Assembly (NCBI GenBank): GCA_003132865.1
Contig: PKYZ01000684.1
Location: 18,535 to 31,815 of the forward strand
DNA from: Bryobacterales bacterium
Lineage (GTDB): Bacteria > Acidobacteriota > Terriglobia > Bryobacterales > Bryobacteraceae
DNA length: 13,281 bases
Direction: 5' to 3'
Position numbers and translations under genes: made by a program. The notes beneath the pieces are model-generated. The model worked only from the letters and a program-made list of their open reading frames with translations. It was not told where the DNA came from and searched no databases. Positions 6,289-13,281 of this stretch are shown here, in pieces. Positions within the stretch are counted from its first letter, which is position 1; the number at the start of each line of letters is the position of its first letter.

Positions 6289-6987
6289 CTACTTCTTCTT
6301 GGGCTTGGCCTCTTCGGCCGGTTCTTCCTTCTTGCCCTTCTTGATGACTTCCGGTTCGGCGGCGGCCGGCGTGGCGGCGGCTTCGGCGGCGGGCGCGGCT
6401 TCGGCAGCCGGCTTCACCTCTTCGGCGCGCATGGCCACAATGTGCGCGATCACGGTTTCGGGCGCGCCGAGCAGCTTCATCGAGCCGCTCATGGGCAGGT
6501 CGCTGAAGCGCTTGCTCTGGCCCATCAGCAACTCGGTCACATCCACCACGAAGTGCTCGGGGATCTCATCTGGCAGACACTCAATTTCGGCGGCGCGCGT
6601 GATGACTTCGAGCAGGCCGCCCTGCGTCTTTACGCCTTTGGGCTCACCGGACGTGCCGATCGGAATCGAGACACGCAGCCGCTTGCTCAAATCGATGCGC
6701 TTCAGGTCCGCATGCAGCAGCGTGCCGCGAACCGGGTCGTTCTGGTAATCCACAACCATGACCGGCGTGTTTTCGCGACCCTCGATATCCAGGTTGAAGA
6801 TGGTGTTGTAGCCGCCGCCCGAGTGCACGATCTGCAGGATGGCCTTGGGACTGACGGCGATCGGGACGGGATCTTTGAATGCGCCATAAACCACCGCGGG
6901 AATCAATCCCCGGCTGCGCGTACGGCGCGCTTCGTTCTTGCCGCGCGATTCACGAGGCTGCGCGGCAACGGTTATCTCTTTTCTCAC
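6289..6987 (-). CDS. rplY: Ribosomal protein bL25, long CTC form
   Basis: 232 residues with an N-terminal 5S rRNA-binding domain (about 1-93, including RGKNEARRTRSRGLIPAVVYG) and a C-terminal beta domain (about 95-190), the two-domain CTC architecture. Residues from about 193 form a low-complexity Ala/Glu/Lys tail ending EEAKPKKK. The start is a GTG at 6985-6987 with an AAGGAG ribosome-binding site seven bases before; no upstream ATG fits. An 82-bp gap separates it from prs; I see no terminator there, so it may be part of the same transcript or hold a secondary promoter. Confidence 0.95.
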   Translation of the reverse strand: MRKEITVAAQPRESRGKNEARRTRSRGLIPAVVYGAFKDPVPIAVSPKAILQIVHSGGGYNTIFNLDIEGRENTPVMVVDYQNDPVRGTLLHADLKRIDLSKRLRVSIPIGTSGEPKGVKTQGGLLEVITRAAEIECLPDEIPEHFVVDVTELLMGQSKRFSDLPMSGSMKLLGAPETVIAHIVAMRAEEVKPAAEAAPAAEAAATPAAAEPEVIKKGKKEEPAEEAKPKKK

Positions 6988-7069
6988 TCGATTTCTCCTT
7001 CAAGGGACGCAAGTCCGATCGGCTTTCGCCTGGCGTCTACCTAACGTGGGTTGCGTTGCCCTAATTTCC

Positions 7070-8041
7070 CTACACAAACAAACTGCTCACCGAAGTCTCT
7101 TCGTGGATGGACTGAATGGCCCTGGCCAGCAGCGGAGCCACCGAGAGAAACTTAATCTTGCTCGAGTGCCTGGCTTCTTTCGACAACGGTATCGAATTCG
7201 TAAACACTACTTCCTTCAACGGCGAGGCTTCAATGCGCTCCACCGCCGGCCCGGAAAGCACGGCATGCGTGGCGCAAGCGCTCACGCTACGGGCGCCCTG
7301 CTGCAACAGGGCCTCGGCGCCTTTCACCAGCGTACCGGCCGTATCGATCAGATCGTCCACCATCAAACAATTCCGTCCCTCAACCCAGCCGACCACGTTC
7401 ATCACTTCCGCCACGTTCGGCTTTTCGCGGCGCTTGTCGATGATCGCCAGTGGCGCGTTCATCCGCTTGCCGAACGCCCGGGCACGCTCCACGCCGCCCG
7501 GGTCGGGCGAGACTACAGTGAGATCCGGCACCTCCAGCGGCTTGAAATACTCGATCATTACCGGCGCCGAAAACAAGTGGTCCACCGGAACATCGAAGAA
7601 GCCCTGAATCTGCGCGGCGTGCAGATCCAGCGCCATGATGCGGTCCGCGCCGGCGCGTTCCAGCAACGAGGCGATCAATTTCGCCGAGATGGGAACGCGC
7701 GGTTTGTCCTTGCGATCTTGCCGGGCGTATCCATAATAGGGTAACACTGCCGTGATGCGGTCCGCTGAGGCGCGCTTGGCGGCGTCGATCATGAGCAACA
7801 GCTCCATCAGGTTATGATCGACCGGACGGCAGGTGGGCTGGATCAGGAACAGGTCGGCGCCGCGGACGTTTTCCTGGTACTGCAGGTACACTTCGCCATC
7901 GGAGAATGTCTCCAGCATCAGGTCGCCGAGTTGCAGGCCCAACGATGCGCAGATCTCCTGGGCCAGGCACGGATTGGCGGTTCCGGAGAAGATTTTCAAA
8001 CGATCGGGCGTCATCGCCCGGATCGGCTTAACGGCGGCCAT
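7070..8041 (-). CDS. prs: Ribose-phosphate pyrophosphokinase (PRPP synthetase)
   Basis: Makes PRPP from ribose 5-phosphate and ATP, feeding nucleotide synthesis and salvage, including the Apt reaction encoded two genes upstream. Numbering from the ATG at 8041 (323 residues), PYYGYARQDRK at 101-111 is the catalytic flexible loop, DLHAAQIQGFF is at 139-149, VVSPDPGGVERA at 176-187, and the PRPP loop VDDLIDTAGT at 228-237. The start is ambiguous: ATG 8041 has a weak GAAG site and overlaps ispE by 31 bp, whereas an in-frame ATG at 8014 makes a 4-base ATGA overlap and gives 314 residues, closer to the family's usual length. Confidence 0.95.
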   Translation of the reverse strand: MAAVKPIRAMTPDRLKIFSGTANPCLAQEICASLGLQLGDLMLETFSDGEVYLQYQENVRGADLFLIQPTCRPVDHNLMELLLMIDAAKRASADRITAVLPYYGYARQDRKDKPRVPISAKLIASLLERAGADRIMALDLHAAQIQGFFDVPVDHLFSAPVMIEYFKPLEVPDLTVVSPDPGGVERARAFGKRMNAPLAIIDKRREKPNVAEVMNVVGWVEGRNCLMVDDLIDTAGTLVKGAEALLQQGARSVSACATHAVLSGPAVERIEASPLKEVVFTNSIPLSKEARHSSKIKFLSVAPLLARAIQSIHEETSVSSLFV

Positions 8042-8949
8042 AGTTTTTCTTCAATGTGCGGCCGGAGTGTACGCCACCAGAGACTGCGGTAGCGCGTCCG
8101 GTTGACCAGCGAAATCGGGAAAACACTTTCGTCGGCAAATGATTTTGCAGCGCGATTTACCTGTTCCCGGGTACGAAACAAACCGAAGAGCGCCGAGCCG
8201 CTTCCGGTCAGCATTGCCGGATTCGCACCCAGCTTAACGAGCCGCTGCTTCAAAGCAGCGAGTTGCGGGAACTGCTCGAAAACTACTGTTTCAAAATCGT
8301 TAATGCAGGCCCCTGCGCCAAGTTCACCCCAAGCCTGCGACTGGAAACTAACTATCTTATTTTGTTGCGATTCGGTTGTCAATCGGGGGGTGAGGGCGCG
8401 ATAGGCGGCGGCGGTGGAAACATGCACGGCAGGCGCGATGAGAAGCCCGGCAACTGGCGGCGAATCGGGCAGTGGATACAGTTCGGTTCCGCGGCCCAGG
8501 GCGACGGCCGCTCCGCCCAGCAGGAAAAACGGCACATCGCTGCCCAGTTCGGCGGCCAGTTCCATGAGGCGCGGCAATGCCAGGCAGTGTCCAGCCAGGG
8601 CGGGCAGCGCCAGCAGGACGGCGGCTGCATCCGACGATCCGCCGCCCAGACCGGCGCCCATGGGGATTCGTTTGCGCAGCCGGAACCGGACCCGGGCGGT
8701 GACACGTATGGCGTCCAGGGCCAGGATGGCCGCTTGCGCGATCAGGTTATCCGGGATGTCGATGTCGCCGTCGATTTGGATGGTGGTGCCGCGCGCCCGC
8801 GTGAACTCGACATCGATGATATCGGCGAGCGAGATGGTTTGAAAAATCGTGCGGATTTCGTGATAGCCGTCCGGGCGCGCATGTAGAACGCGCAGATCCA
8901 GGTTGATCTTGGCGAGGGCGCGCAGACTGGCCTGGTGGGTCTGGCTCAT
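8011..8949 (-). CDS. ispE: 4-diphosphocytidyl-2-C-methyl-D-erythritol kinase
   Basis: 312 residues, the fourth enzyme of the methylerythritol phosphate pathway; it phosphorylates CDP-ME with ATP. AKINLDL with K14 lies near the start, the GHMP ATP-binding motif [14 protein letters not shown] is at about 96-109, GSDVPFFL holds the catalytic-type D138, and a third GHMP motif [13 protein letters not shown] is near the C-terminus. The ATG at 8949 overlaps the apt stop by four bases (ATGA). The frame stays open further upstream to 9345, but that part lies antiphase over apt and is not IspE-like, so the start at 8949 is preferred. The C-terminal 20 or so residues beyond the family end are unusually basic and Trp-rich. 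Confidence 0.95.
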   Translation of the reverse strand: MSQTHQASLRALAKINLDLRVLHARPDGYHEIRTIFQTISLADIIDVEFTRARGTTIQIDGDIDIPDNLIAQAAILALDAIRVTARVRFRLRKRIPMGAGLGGGSSDAAAVLLALPALAGHCLALPRLMELAAELGSDVPFFLLGGAAVALGRGTELYPLPDSPPVAGLLIAPAVHVSTAAAYRALTPRLTTESQQNKIVSFQSQAWGELGAGACINDFETVVFEQFPQLAALKQRLVKLGANPAMLTGSGSALFGLFRTREQVNRAAKSFADESVFPISLVNRTRYRSLWWRTLRPHIEEKLWPPLSRSGR

Positions 8950-9467
8950 TTGTCGTACTTGAGGAGCGAGAAGACGTCGTAGCCCGGCAGTTTGGCGCGG
9001 CCGTGCAGGAACGTCAACTCGATGGCGAAGGCCAGCCCGGCGACTTTGCCGCCAGCCTGCTCGACCAGCCGCGCAACGGCGGCCGCGGTGCCTCCGGTGG
9101 CCAGCAGATCGTCGACGATTAATACGCGGCAGCCGGGCGCGACGGCGTCCTTGTGCATCTCCAGGCTGTCGGTGCCGTATTCCAGGTCGTAGCTGACGCG
9201 TAGGGTTTCCGCGGGCAGCTTCTTCGGCTTGCGCACGGGCACGAAACCGGCGCCCAGCGCGTAGGCCAGCGCGGGCGCGAAAATGAAGCCGCGCGCTTCG
9301 ATGCCCAGCACCATGTCCACTCGGGCGCCGCGGTAGTGTTCGCACAGGGCATCGATGACGCCGCGCAGCCCGGCCTTGTCTTTCAGTAGCGTGGTGATGT
9401 CATAAAAGAGTATGCCCGGCTTGGGAAAGTCCGGCACCTCGCGGATCAGCGACTTGAGGTTATCCAT
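8946..9467 (-). CDS. apt: Adenine phosphoribosyltransferase
   Basis: 173 residues. Converts adenine and PRPP to [20 protein letters not shown] is the N-terminal family signature, [14 protein letters not shown] follows at 55-68, and the PRPP-binding loop [14 protein letters not shown] is at 115-128. It is coupled to ispE by an ATGA overlap. The ATG lacks an obvious Shine-Dalgarno sequence, which fits a gene that was once translated by coupling to an upstream gene: the acylphosphatase end at 10839 still overlaps a copy of the first five codons of apt. The promoter now serving this operon must lie in the inserted stretch upstream. Confidence 0.96.
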   Translation of the reverse strand: MDNLKSLIREVPDFPKPGILFYDITTLLKDKAGLRGVIDALCEHYRGARVDMVLGIEARGFIFAPALAYALGAGFVPVRKPKKLPAETLRVSYDLEYGTDSLEMHKDAVAPGCRVLIVDDLLATGGTAAAVARLVEQAGGKVAGLAFAIELTFLHGRAKLPGYDVFSLLKYDK

Positions 9468-9468
9468 C
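9457..9468. repeat. 12-bp direct repeat at the apt start, left copy
   Basis: AGGTTATCCATC here equals 10829-10840. With one mismatch the match extends to about 16 bases and covers, on the minus strand, the first five codons of apt (MDNLK). The two copies bound a segment of about 1.37 kb that holds the FRG gene. Confidence 0.6.
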
Positions 9469-9787
9469 GGAGTTTATCTTGCTTGCAACTGCTTTGCTTT
9501 GTGTAAAATGGCATTGCGAAAGTAGCCGGGTAGACGCTTCCAGTAGACAAGTTCTATCTACTTTTCAACGAGCCGCCATTCTAGCACGAACGAGCGACCC
9601 CTCACCCGGCTCCGCACGAACCCCGCTACGGTCGCGCAGCCGCCCGGAGCGCCATTGCTGAGACCTCGGCCCGATCAAACCGAACGCACCACGAGCCGCC
9701 AGAAGCGCAGCAAACCGCCGCTTCGTCTGTGGCCATTTTCACCCAAAGCCAAATTTGTACGATAATGAACACACCGGAGAAAAAGCA
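9469..9787. other. 319-bp intergenic region between apt and the FRG gene
   Basis: The two flanking genes are divergent, so promoters for both should lie here. On the plus strand TACGATAAT near 9758-9766 resembles a -10 element about 22 bp before the FRG start; no convincing -35 box is visible. For apt the minus-strand sequence around 9500-9520 is A/T-rich (TTTTACACAAAG), but no clear hexamer pair stands out. A 14-base inverted-repeat half-site is at 9553-9566. I see no RNA gene. Confidence 0.35.
9553..9566. repeat. Inverted repeat half-site, left (TCTATCTACTTTTC)
   Basis: The exact reverse complement occurs at 10777-10790, so the FRG gene and the small ORF after it are enclosed by a 14-bp inverted pair. 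No transposase is present; the pair could be terminal repeats of a small non-autonomous element or binding sites. Confidence 0.5.
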
Positions 9788-10603
9788 ATGGGCGACGACA
9801 AATCCAGAGCCGGTGATGAGAGCTTTTGCCCACCTGATTTCATGGCCGATCCGCAAGTACTGGCCTCTTCACAAGTAGAGACCGTTCCAGAGTTACTTCA
9901 GCAGATTTCGAATCTCAAAGCACCCGACGACACAGCGAAACGGCTCTACAGAGGGCAACCGAACCATGACCTGTTATTGCCAAGACTCTATCGGCCACCG
10001 AAAGGGACAGCAAAGTGCGATAATGCTTGGATCAACAAAATCAAAGGCACGGAAAAAGCACTCCTGAGTAAGTTTAAACACGATAGCGCCTTTTTGCCAT
10101 CACCACCAAACAATGACTGGGACTGGCTTAGTCTTGGGCAACATTACGGCTTGCCCACGAGACTGCTTGACTGGACTGAGCACCCGCTGACAGCCTTGTT
10201 CTTTGCTCTGGAGAAACCAGACGCACTAAAACGGGCCGCCGTCTACGCCTATTTTGCAGCCGAGAACCAAATCATCACAACAGACGAGCAGAAGCAAGAA
10301 CTTTCTCCATTCGGCATTTCTAATCCATGCACACTACAACCAGGACTCCACAGTATCCGAGTTGCACTGCAAGCGGGCTGGCACACGGCAGATGCCATTC
10401 ACATATCAAACGATGGCATTGAATGGGTCATCGCTCTGGAACATTTCCAGCTTCACAATAAACGGCTGCACAGGATCTATATCGTGCCGGATGCGGCTCC
10501 GAAGATGCGCAAGGAACTCGCCGAAAGAGACATTCGACACGCCACAGTATACGGAGATTTGGAATTCGTCTGCCGCTCAATCAAAGGTGAATTCGGCTTC
10601 TAG
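9788..10603 (+). CDS. FRG-domain protein
   Basis: 271 residues from ATG 9788, which has GGAGA nine bases before; a TTG at 9755 is in frame but less likely. The FRG domain is clear: LYRGQPNHDLLLPRLYR at about 53-69, a Glu and basic helix region, then WLSLGQHYGLPTRLLDWT at 113-130 and PLTALFFALE at 133-142. FRG proteins are widespread, usually of unknown biochemistry, and often sit among mobile or defence-related genes. The gene is on the opposite strand to the operon around it and is less GC-rich, which points to acquisition. There is no signal peptide or membrane segment, so it is probably cytoplasmic. I cannot assign substrate or partner. Confidence 0.85.
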   Translation: MGDDKSRAGDESFCPPDFMADPQVLASSQVETVPELLQQISNLKAPDDTAKRLYRGQPNHDLLLPRLYRPPKGTAKCDNAWINKIKGTEKALLSKFKHDSAFLPSPPNNDWDWLSLGQHYGLPTRLLDWTEHPLTALFFALEKPDALKRAAVYAYFAAENQIITTDEQKQELSPFGISNPCTLQPGLHSIRVALQAGWHTADAIHISNDGIEWVIALEHFQLHNKRLHRIYIVPDAAPKMRKELAERDIRHATVYGDLEFVCRSIKGEFGF

Positions 10604-10630
10604 TTATATGCCTGAATAAGCCAAACTAAA

Positions 10631-10777
10631 ATGGAACTCAACACTTTGACATCAAAACCCGTCACCGCCGTGCTGATTGGCTTCGTTTCCGTCGTCGGGC
10701 TGTTTGCGCAGACCGGACCAGTACCAAACCCGACGCCAAATGCCCAAAGTAGATGTATCTATTTGAAGAATAGATAG
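10631..10777 (+). CDS. Small hydrophobic ORF, 48 residues
   Basis: ATG 10631 opens MELNTLTSKPVTAVLIGFVS, continuing with VVGLFAQTGPVPNPTPNAQS and a short basic tail to a TAG. Residues about 11-26 form one hydrophobic segment followed by a Pro/Asn-rich stretch, like a signal peptide or a single membrane helix with a short outer tail. There is no strong ribosome-binding site. Its stop falls inside the A/T-rich palindromic region that ends the FRG block, so it may be the truncated beginning of a secreted protein gene. It could also be chance. Confidence 0.3.
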   Translation: MELNTLTSKPVTAVLIGFVSVVGLFAQTGPVPNPTPNAQSRCIYLKNR

Positions 10778-10795
10778 AAAAGTAGATAGAGATAC
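10755..10795. repeat. A/T-rich nested palindrome at the edge of the FRG block
   Basis: TATCTATT (10756-10763) and AATAGATA (10769-10776) form an 8-bp stem with a 5-base loop. GTATCT at 10755-10760 and AGATAC at 10790-10795 are a second, outer pair. The right 14-bp inverted-repeat half-site occupies 10777-10790. The A/T content stands out from the surrounding GC-rich DNA. Confidence 0.5.
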
Positions 10796-10828
10796 GATCT
10801 CAAATAGATGGACGTGTGGCTGTGCTTC

Positions 10829-10840
10829 AGGTTATCCATC
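10829..10840. repeat. 12-bp direct repeat, right copy, at the acylphosphatase stop
   Basis: AGGTTATCCATC equals the apt start region at 9457-9468. On the minus strand the text reads TGATGGATAACCTGAAG: the TGA is the acylphosphatase stop, and the overlapping ATG begins a five-codon copy of apt (MDNLK) before homology ends. Confidence 0.6.
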
Positions 10841-11123
10841 AGACCTCCATTTGAAAATCGGAATAGTGCTGGGGCGCGGCTTCCTGCTCGTCGACGCCGC
10901 GCACGTCGGAGAAACGCGGGCCTTTGCGGAGCGCCGCGGCCAGATCGGAAAGTTTATCGGGCGGCCCGGCGGCGTGTACTTCGACGCGTCCATCGTCCAG
11001 ATTGCGCACATAGCCGGTGGCACCCAGCGCGTCCGCCACGCGCTGCGCGTAGTCGCGATAGCCGACGCCTTGCACACGCCCGCGCACGAGGTAGAGGCGC
11101 GCGGCTTGGGGATGGCGGGACAT
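10839..11123 (-). CDS. acyP: Acylphosphatase
   Basis: 94 residues from ATG 11123, the normal size for this small alpha/beta-sandwich enzyme, which hydrolyses acyl phosphates. The signature GRVQGVGYRDY is at 15-25 with the phosphate-binding R23, and GYVRNLDDGRVEV at 38-49 holds the catalytic N41. A longer in-frame start at 11180 adds 19 residues without family similarity, so the shorter form is preferred. No clear ribosome-binding site is visible. The stop overlaps a vestigial copy of the apt start codon as TGATG, suggesting that acyP and apt were once adjacent and coupled. Confidence 0.92.
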   Translation of the reverse strand: MSRHPQAARLYLVRGRVQGVGYRDYAQRVADALGATGYVRNLDDGRVEVHAAGPPDKLSDLAAALRKGPRFSDVRGVDEQEAAPQHYSDFQMEV

Positions 11124-11231
11124 GGAAAAACGAGAATAGCATGATGAAAATGTTGCGAACGGAGAGCGGGCTTTAGTCATTTTCGGCTAGGCGTGGACTC
11201 CGATGCGCCGTGCTCCCGCGGCTGGGACTGT

Positions 11232-11540
11232 TTACCTCAGCAACTCTTCCACGCTTGCGGCATCCAGCAGTCGCTCGTTCAGAACTTCCAATTCGGATAC
11301 CGGCATTGCCGCCAGTTTTACAATGGCCCAACCCGGCAGCGCGCCAAAGCGCTTCGTAATCATCCGGCTCAGGATAGTGAGCATGCCCTCGCGGACGCCC
11401 TCCTGCCGCCCTTCCAGCAGGACTTTCTTGAATAAGGGTCCCAAGACATCATGTTCTAGAATACTGGCCGTAATCGGCATTTTTCGCGCCTCCTGCTCTA
11501 CCGTTTTCGCCAAGCGCCGCAATCCGGCCAGGATCATCAA
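11232..11540 (-). pseudogene. Duplicated C-terminal third of the Rpn-like nuclease gene
   Basis: An ORF of about 100 residues starting TTG or ATG, reading MMILAGLRRLAKTVEQEARK onward. It is a near copy of residues 175-270 of the upstream Rpn-like protein, with a four-residue insertion (VREG) and about 20 substitutions. The nucleotide match is strongest in the first third. It begins directly at the upstream stop as TGATG, so it could be translated by re-initiation, but it lacks the nuclease core. It either is a leftover of a tandem duplication or provides a free C-terminal segment. It ends ELLR with TAA, much as the parent ends ELLRS. Confidence 0.7.
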
Positions 11541-12352
11541 CTCCTCAGCAGTTCTTCCACGCTCTTGGCATCCAGCACCCGCTCACTTAACTCTTCCAGT
11601 TCGGATGCCGGTAGTGCCGCCAGTTTTTCGCTCGCCCAACCCGGCAGGGCACCGAAGCGCTTCTCAATTTGCCGGCGCAGGATGGTCAGTTCGCCTTCTT
11701 GACGCCCTTCCAGCAAGCCCTTCTTGAATACGGGCCCCAAGACATCATGTTCTAAAATACTAGTCGTAATCGGCATTTTTCGCGCCTCCTGCTCTACCGT
11801 TTTCGCCAAGCGTCGCAATCCCGCCAGGATCAGCAACTGCGCCAGTGCGGTCTCCCGCTCCGCCGCCGCCAGACCCGCGATACGCTGCACAATCTTGCGA
11901 ACCGCCCTTCTATGGTCCTGCAATCGCGCCAGGATCGCAATTACATTATCGCCGACTTCCTCGCTTTCCAGCAGGCGCTCTCCATCCAGCGTGCGAATAT
12001 CGATCAGGCGGTACTGGAACAACACATCGGGACCGCGTAGTTTGCTCTCCATTCGCAGTTGCGGTTCGCCCACGTACAGCACGACCTGTTGCGGGAATCG
12101 TCCGAACAGCCGAAAGACACCCAGGCAGTACTCAGCCATGCGTAGCGGCATGGCCGCGTCATTGCCGCTTTGCAGTTCCACGTGGACCAGACCGCCGTCC
12201 ACGGTCTCGCCGAGAAGGTCCAACCGGAGGTTTTGCACCTTTGGCAGTTCCACATCCAACCATTTCGCGACCGTCGTGCCGGTCAACTCGCGCATGGTGC
12301 GCGTGGCTGAACCTTGTAACAGCAGCTTCAAGGCGACGTCGTAATCCTGCAT
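11537..12352 (-). CDS. Rpn/PD-(D/E)XK transposase-family nuclease-like protein
   Basis: 271 residues. The N-terminal part has MQDYDVALKLLL, LDVELPKVQNLRLDLLG with D45, and VHVELQSGND with E59-x-Q61, the D...ExQ pattern of Rpn-type (recombination-promoting nuclease) PD-(D/E)XK proteins. LRMAEYCLGVFRLF, FPQQVVLYVG and FQYRLIDIR follow, as in the family. The C-terminal part (about 175-270) contains KMPITTSILEHDVLGP, LLEGRQEG and a DUF4351-like helical end, RFGALPGWASEKL to SVEELL. Family members can cut DNA and are often multicopy and mobile-associated; activity here is inferred. No clear ribosome-binding site is seen. Directly downstream lies a partial copy of its own C-terminus. Confidence 0.8.
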   Translation of the reverse strand: MQDYDVALKLLLQGSATRTMRELTGTTVAKWLDVELPKVQNLRLDLLGETVDGGLVHVELQSGNDAAMPLRMAEYCLGVFRLFGRFPQQVVLYVGEPQLRMESKLRGPDVLFQYRLIDIRTLDGERLLESEEVGDNVIAILARLQDHRRAVRKIVQRIAGLAAAERETALAQLLILAGLRRLAKTVEQEARKMPITTSILEHDVLGPVFKKGLLEGRQEGELTILRRQIEKRFGALPGWASEKLAALPASELEELSERVLDAKSVEELLRS

Positions 12353-12709
12353 GAGAGTGCGCCAGCCGTCCGGGTACGCCTCGGCCGGCGCCTAACCCTT
12401 TGGCCGAAGCCGCCCCATCATTTGCGCTGACGGAAAAGGGTGGAATACTTGCCGGCTTTGTCTCATCCGCGAGTGAATGGAAATTACAACCTCCTAGTGC
12501 AGGCTAATCCAGCGGAAATGTCTTCACCGCAGCATCGAGATCCGGGAGCGCAACTCCGGTGCTCGCATCTAAACGGAACGCCATAAGCAATTGCGCATCC
12601 GCTCCCCGACGGGGCGCCCTCTGGGCCCGGCTCCGAATGGGTGTGGTACCGAGTTCGGTCTATGACAGGCTTGGCGACGACCCATGTGACGGACGGCGGT
12701 TGCGTTCGC
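12353..12709. other. 357-bp gap without a clear gene
   Basis: No complete gene is visible. On the minus strand about 32 codons ending at roughly 12506 read ADAQLLMAFRLDASTGVALP and then DLDAAVKTFPLD before a stop, which looks coding-like and could be the tail of a decayed gene; I do not recognise the family. No terminator hairpin with a T-run was found. Confidence 0.3.
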
Positions 12710-13281
12710 TCAGACGAACTGATACTTCTCGCCCTTCTCGTCCCAAAGAATCTTTCGGTTGTTCTTGAAGGAAAGCGTCGCCATGTGGCCGGAAATGGCC
12801 GCCTGCTGGCCGACTTCCGGCGACGCGATCACCTGCTCGTTGCCGCGAATCGCTTCCACCCAGTTACGGAAATGATTGATGGCGCCATCCCGCTCGCCGA
12901 AGTCCTTGGGACCGTTCAGGTGGACCAGTGGACGCGCCTTCACGCGGTCCGGCGCTTTGCCGCCCAGCAATTGCGGCGTGAAGTACAGGTCCATGCGGTT
13001 GAGCACTTCGATGGTGCCTTCGTTGCCGCACAACTGCTCGCCGTAGCCGTACTGGTCGTTCCCAAAATAGCTGGAATAGTTGATCTGCAGGTTGTCCGCG
13101 TATTCGTAGATGGCGCTGAAGGTGTCGGGAGTGTCGCGGTCGTCATCGGCGCCGGTCCAGCGGTAGATGCCTCCCGACGCCATGCAGGAAGACGGCACGG
13201 TGCGATCCAGCATGAAGTTGACGATGTCGGTCTGGTGAACCAGCAGGTCGGTGGAGATGCCGCCCGAGTAATCCCAATACA
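12710..13281 (-). CDS. Gfo/Idh/MocA family oxidoreductase, C-terminal part
   Basis: The frame is open from the right edge to a TGA at 12710-12712, about 190 residues, so the N-terminal NAD(P)-binding Rossmann domain lies outside the window. The visible part begins YWDYSGGISTDLLVHQTDIV, the strand-helix around the active site typical of this family, and continues with ASGGIYRW, DTFSAIYEYADNLQINYSSY, GNEGTIEVLNR and a final LSFKNNRKILWDEKGEKYQF. The HQTDIVNF segment carries the usual histidine of the sugar-dehydrogenase-like group. Such proteins in soil bacteria often act on sugars or inositols; the substrate cannot be assigned. The ATG at 13213 is internal, not the start. Confidence 0.88.
   Translation of the reverse strand, partial: YWDYSGGISTDLLVHQTDIVNFMLDRTVPSSCMASGGIYRWTGADDDRDTPDTFSAIYEYADNLQINYSSYFGNDQYGYGEQLCGNEGTIEVLNRMDLYFTPQLLGGKAPDRVKARPLVHLNGPKDFGERDGAINHFRNWVEAIRGNEQVIASPEVGQQAAISGHMATLSFKNNRKILWDEKGEKYQFV

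Noticed and set aside
5872..7044. 390-residue plus-strand ORF
   Set aside because: It is antisense to pth and rplY, both unambiguous.
8011..9345. 444-residue extended form of IspE
   Set aside because: The extra N-terminus lies out of frame over apt and is Arg-rich without IspE similarity; the ATG at 8949 with an ATGA overlap fits the operon.
9553..10790. Classical insertion sequence around the FRG gene
   Set aside because: No transposase or integrase gene is present, and the inverted repeats are not at the outer edges of the inserted block.
1..13281. CRISPR array, tRNA or rRNA genes
   Set aside because: No regularly spaced short repeats and no tRNA- or rRNA-like stretch was seen in the gaps between genes.

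Overview
The window looks like a piece of a high-GC bacterial chromosome, most likely Acidobacteriota and perhaps Solibacter/Bryobacter-like. That guess rests on the gene order, on the Rpn-type nuclease families and on the style of the Gfo/Idh/MocA oxidoreductase; no marker gene was compared. Its backbone is a minus-strand housekeeping operon read from right to left: acylphosphatase (acyP) - apt - ispE - prs - rplY - pth - rpsF - rpsR - rplI - short-chain dehydrogenase (SDR). Several junctions are 4-base ATGA overlaps or gaps of 5-10 bases. Together these genes cover purine salvage and PRPP supply, isoprenoid precursor synthesis and ribosome/translation maintenance.

The backbone is interrupted at three places. 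(1) Between rplI and the SDR lies a 746-bp direct repeat (1479-2224 and 4467-5212, about 97% identical, no indels), so bL9 is present twice as an intact gene and bS18 once intact and once decayed. The 2242 bp between the repeats carry a small membrane/coiled-coil protein, then a tight two-gene unit: a winged-helix plus PD-(D/E)XK-like protein followed by a carbon-nitrogen hydrolase (nitrilase superfamily) protein with one frameshift. (2) Between acyP and apt sits a gene for an FRG-domain protein plus a small ORF. The first five codons of apt are repeated at the acyP side, overlapping its stop codon, as if the block had been inserted into a formerly coupled acyP-apt junction. (3) Left of the SDR lies a broken DUF4160-DUF2442 pair, and beyond it a partial second copy of the SDR with an in-frame 66-bp deletion.

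To the right, an Rpn/PD-(D/E)XK transposase-like nuclease gene is followed by a tandem partial duplication of its own 3' third. Then come about 360 bp without a clear gene and the C-terminal part of a Gfo/Idh/MocA oxidoreductase that runs off the right edge.

The common theme is accessory cargo (nuclease-like, FRG, TA-like), some of it visibly less GC-rich, placed in a conserved translation operon and bordered by partial copies of the neighbouring host genes. The best candidate for something undescribed is the winged-helix/nuclease plus nitrilase pair at 2743-4324 inside the rplI-rpsR repeat.
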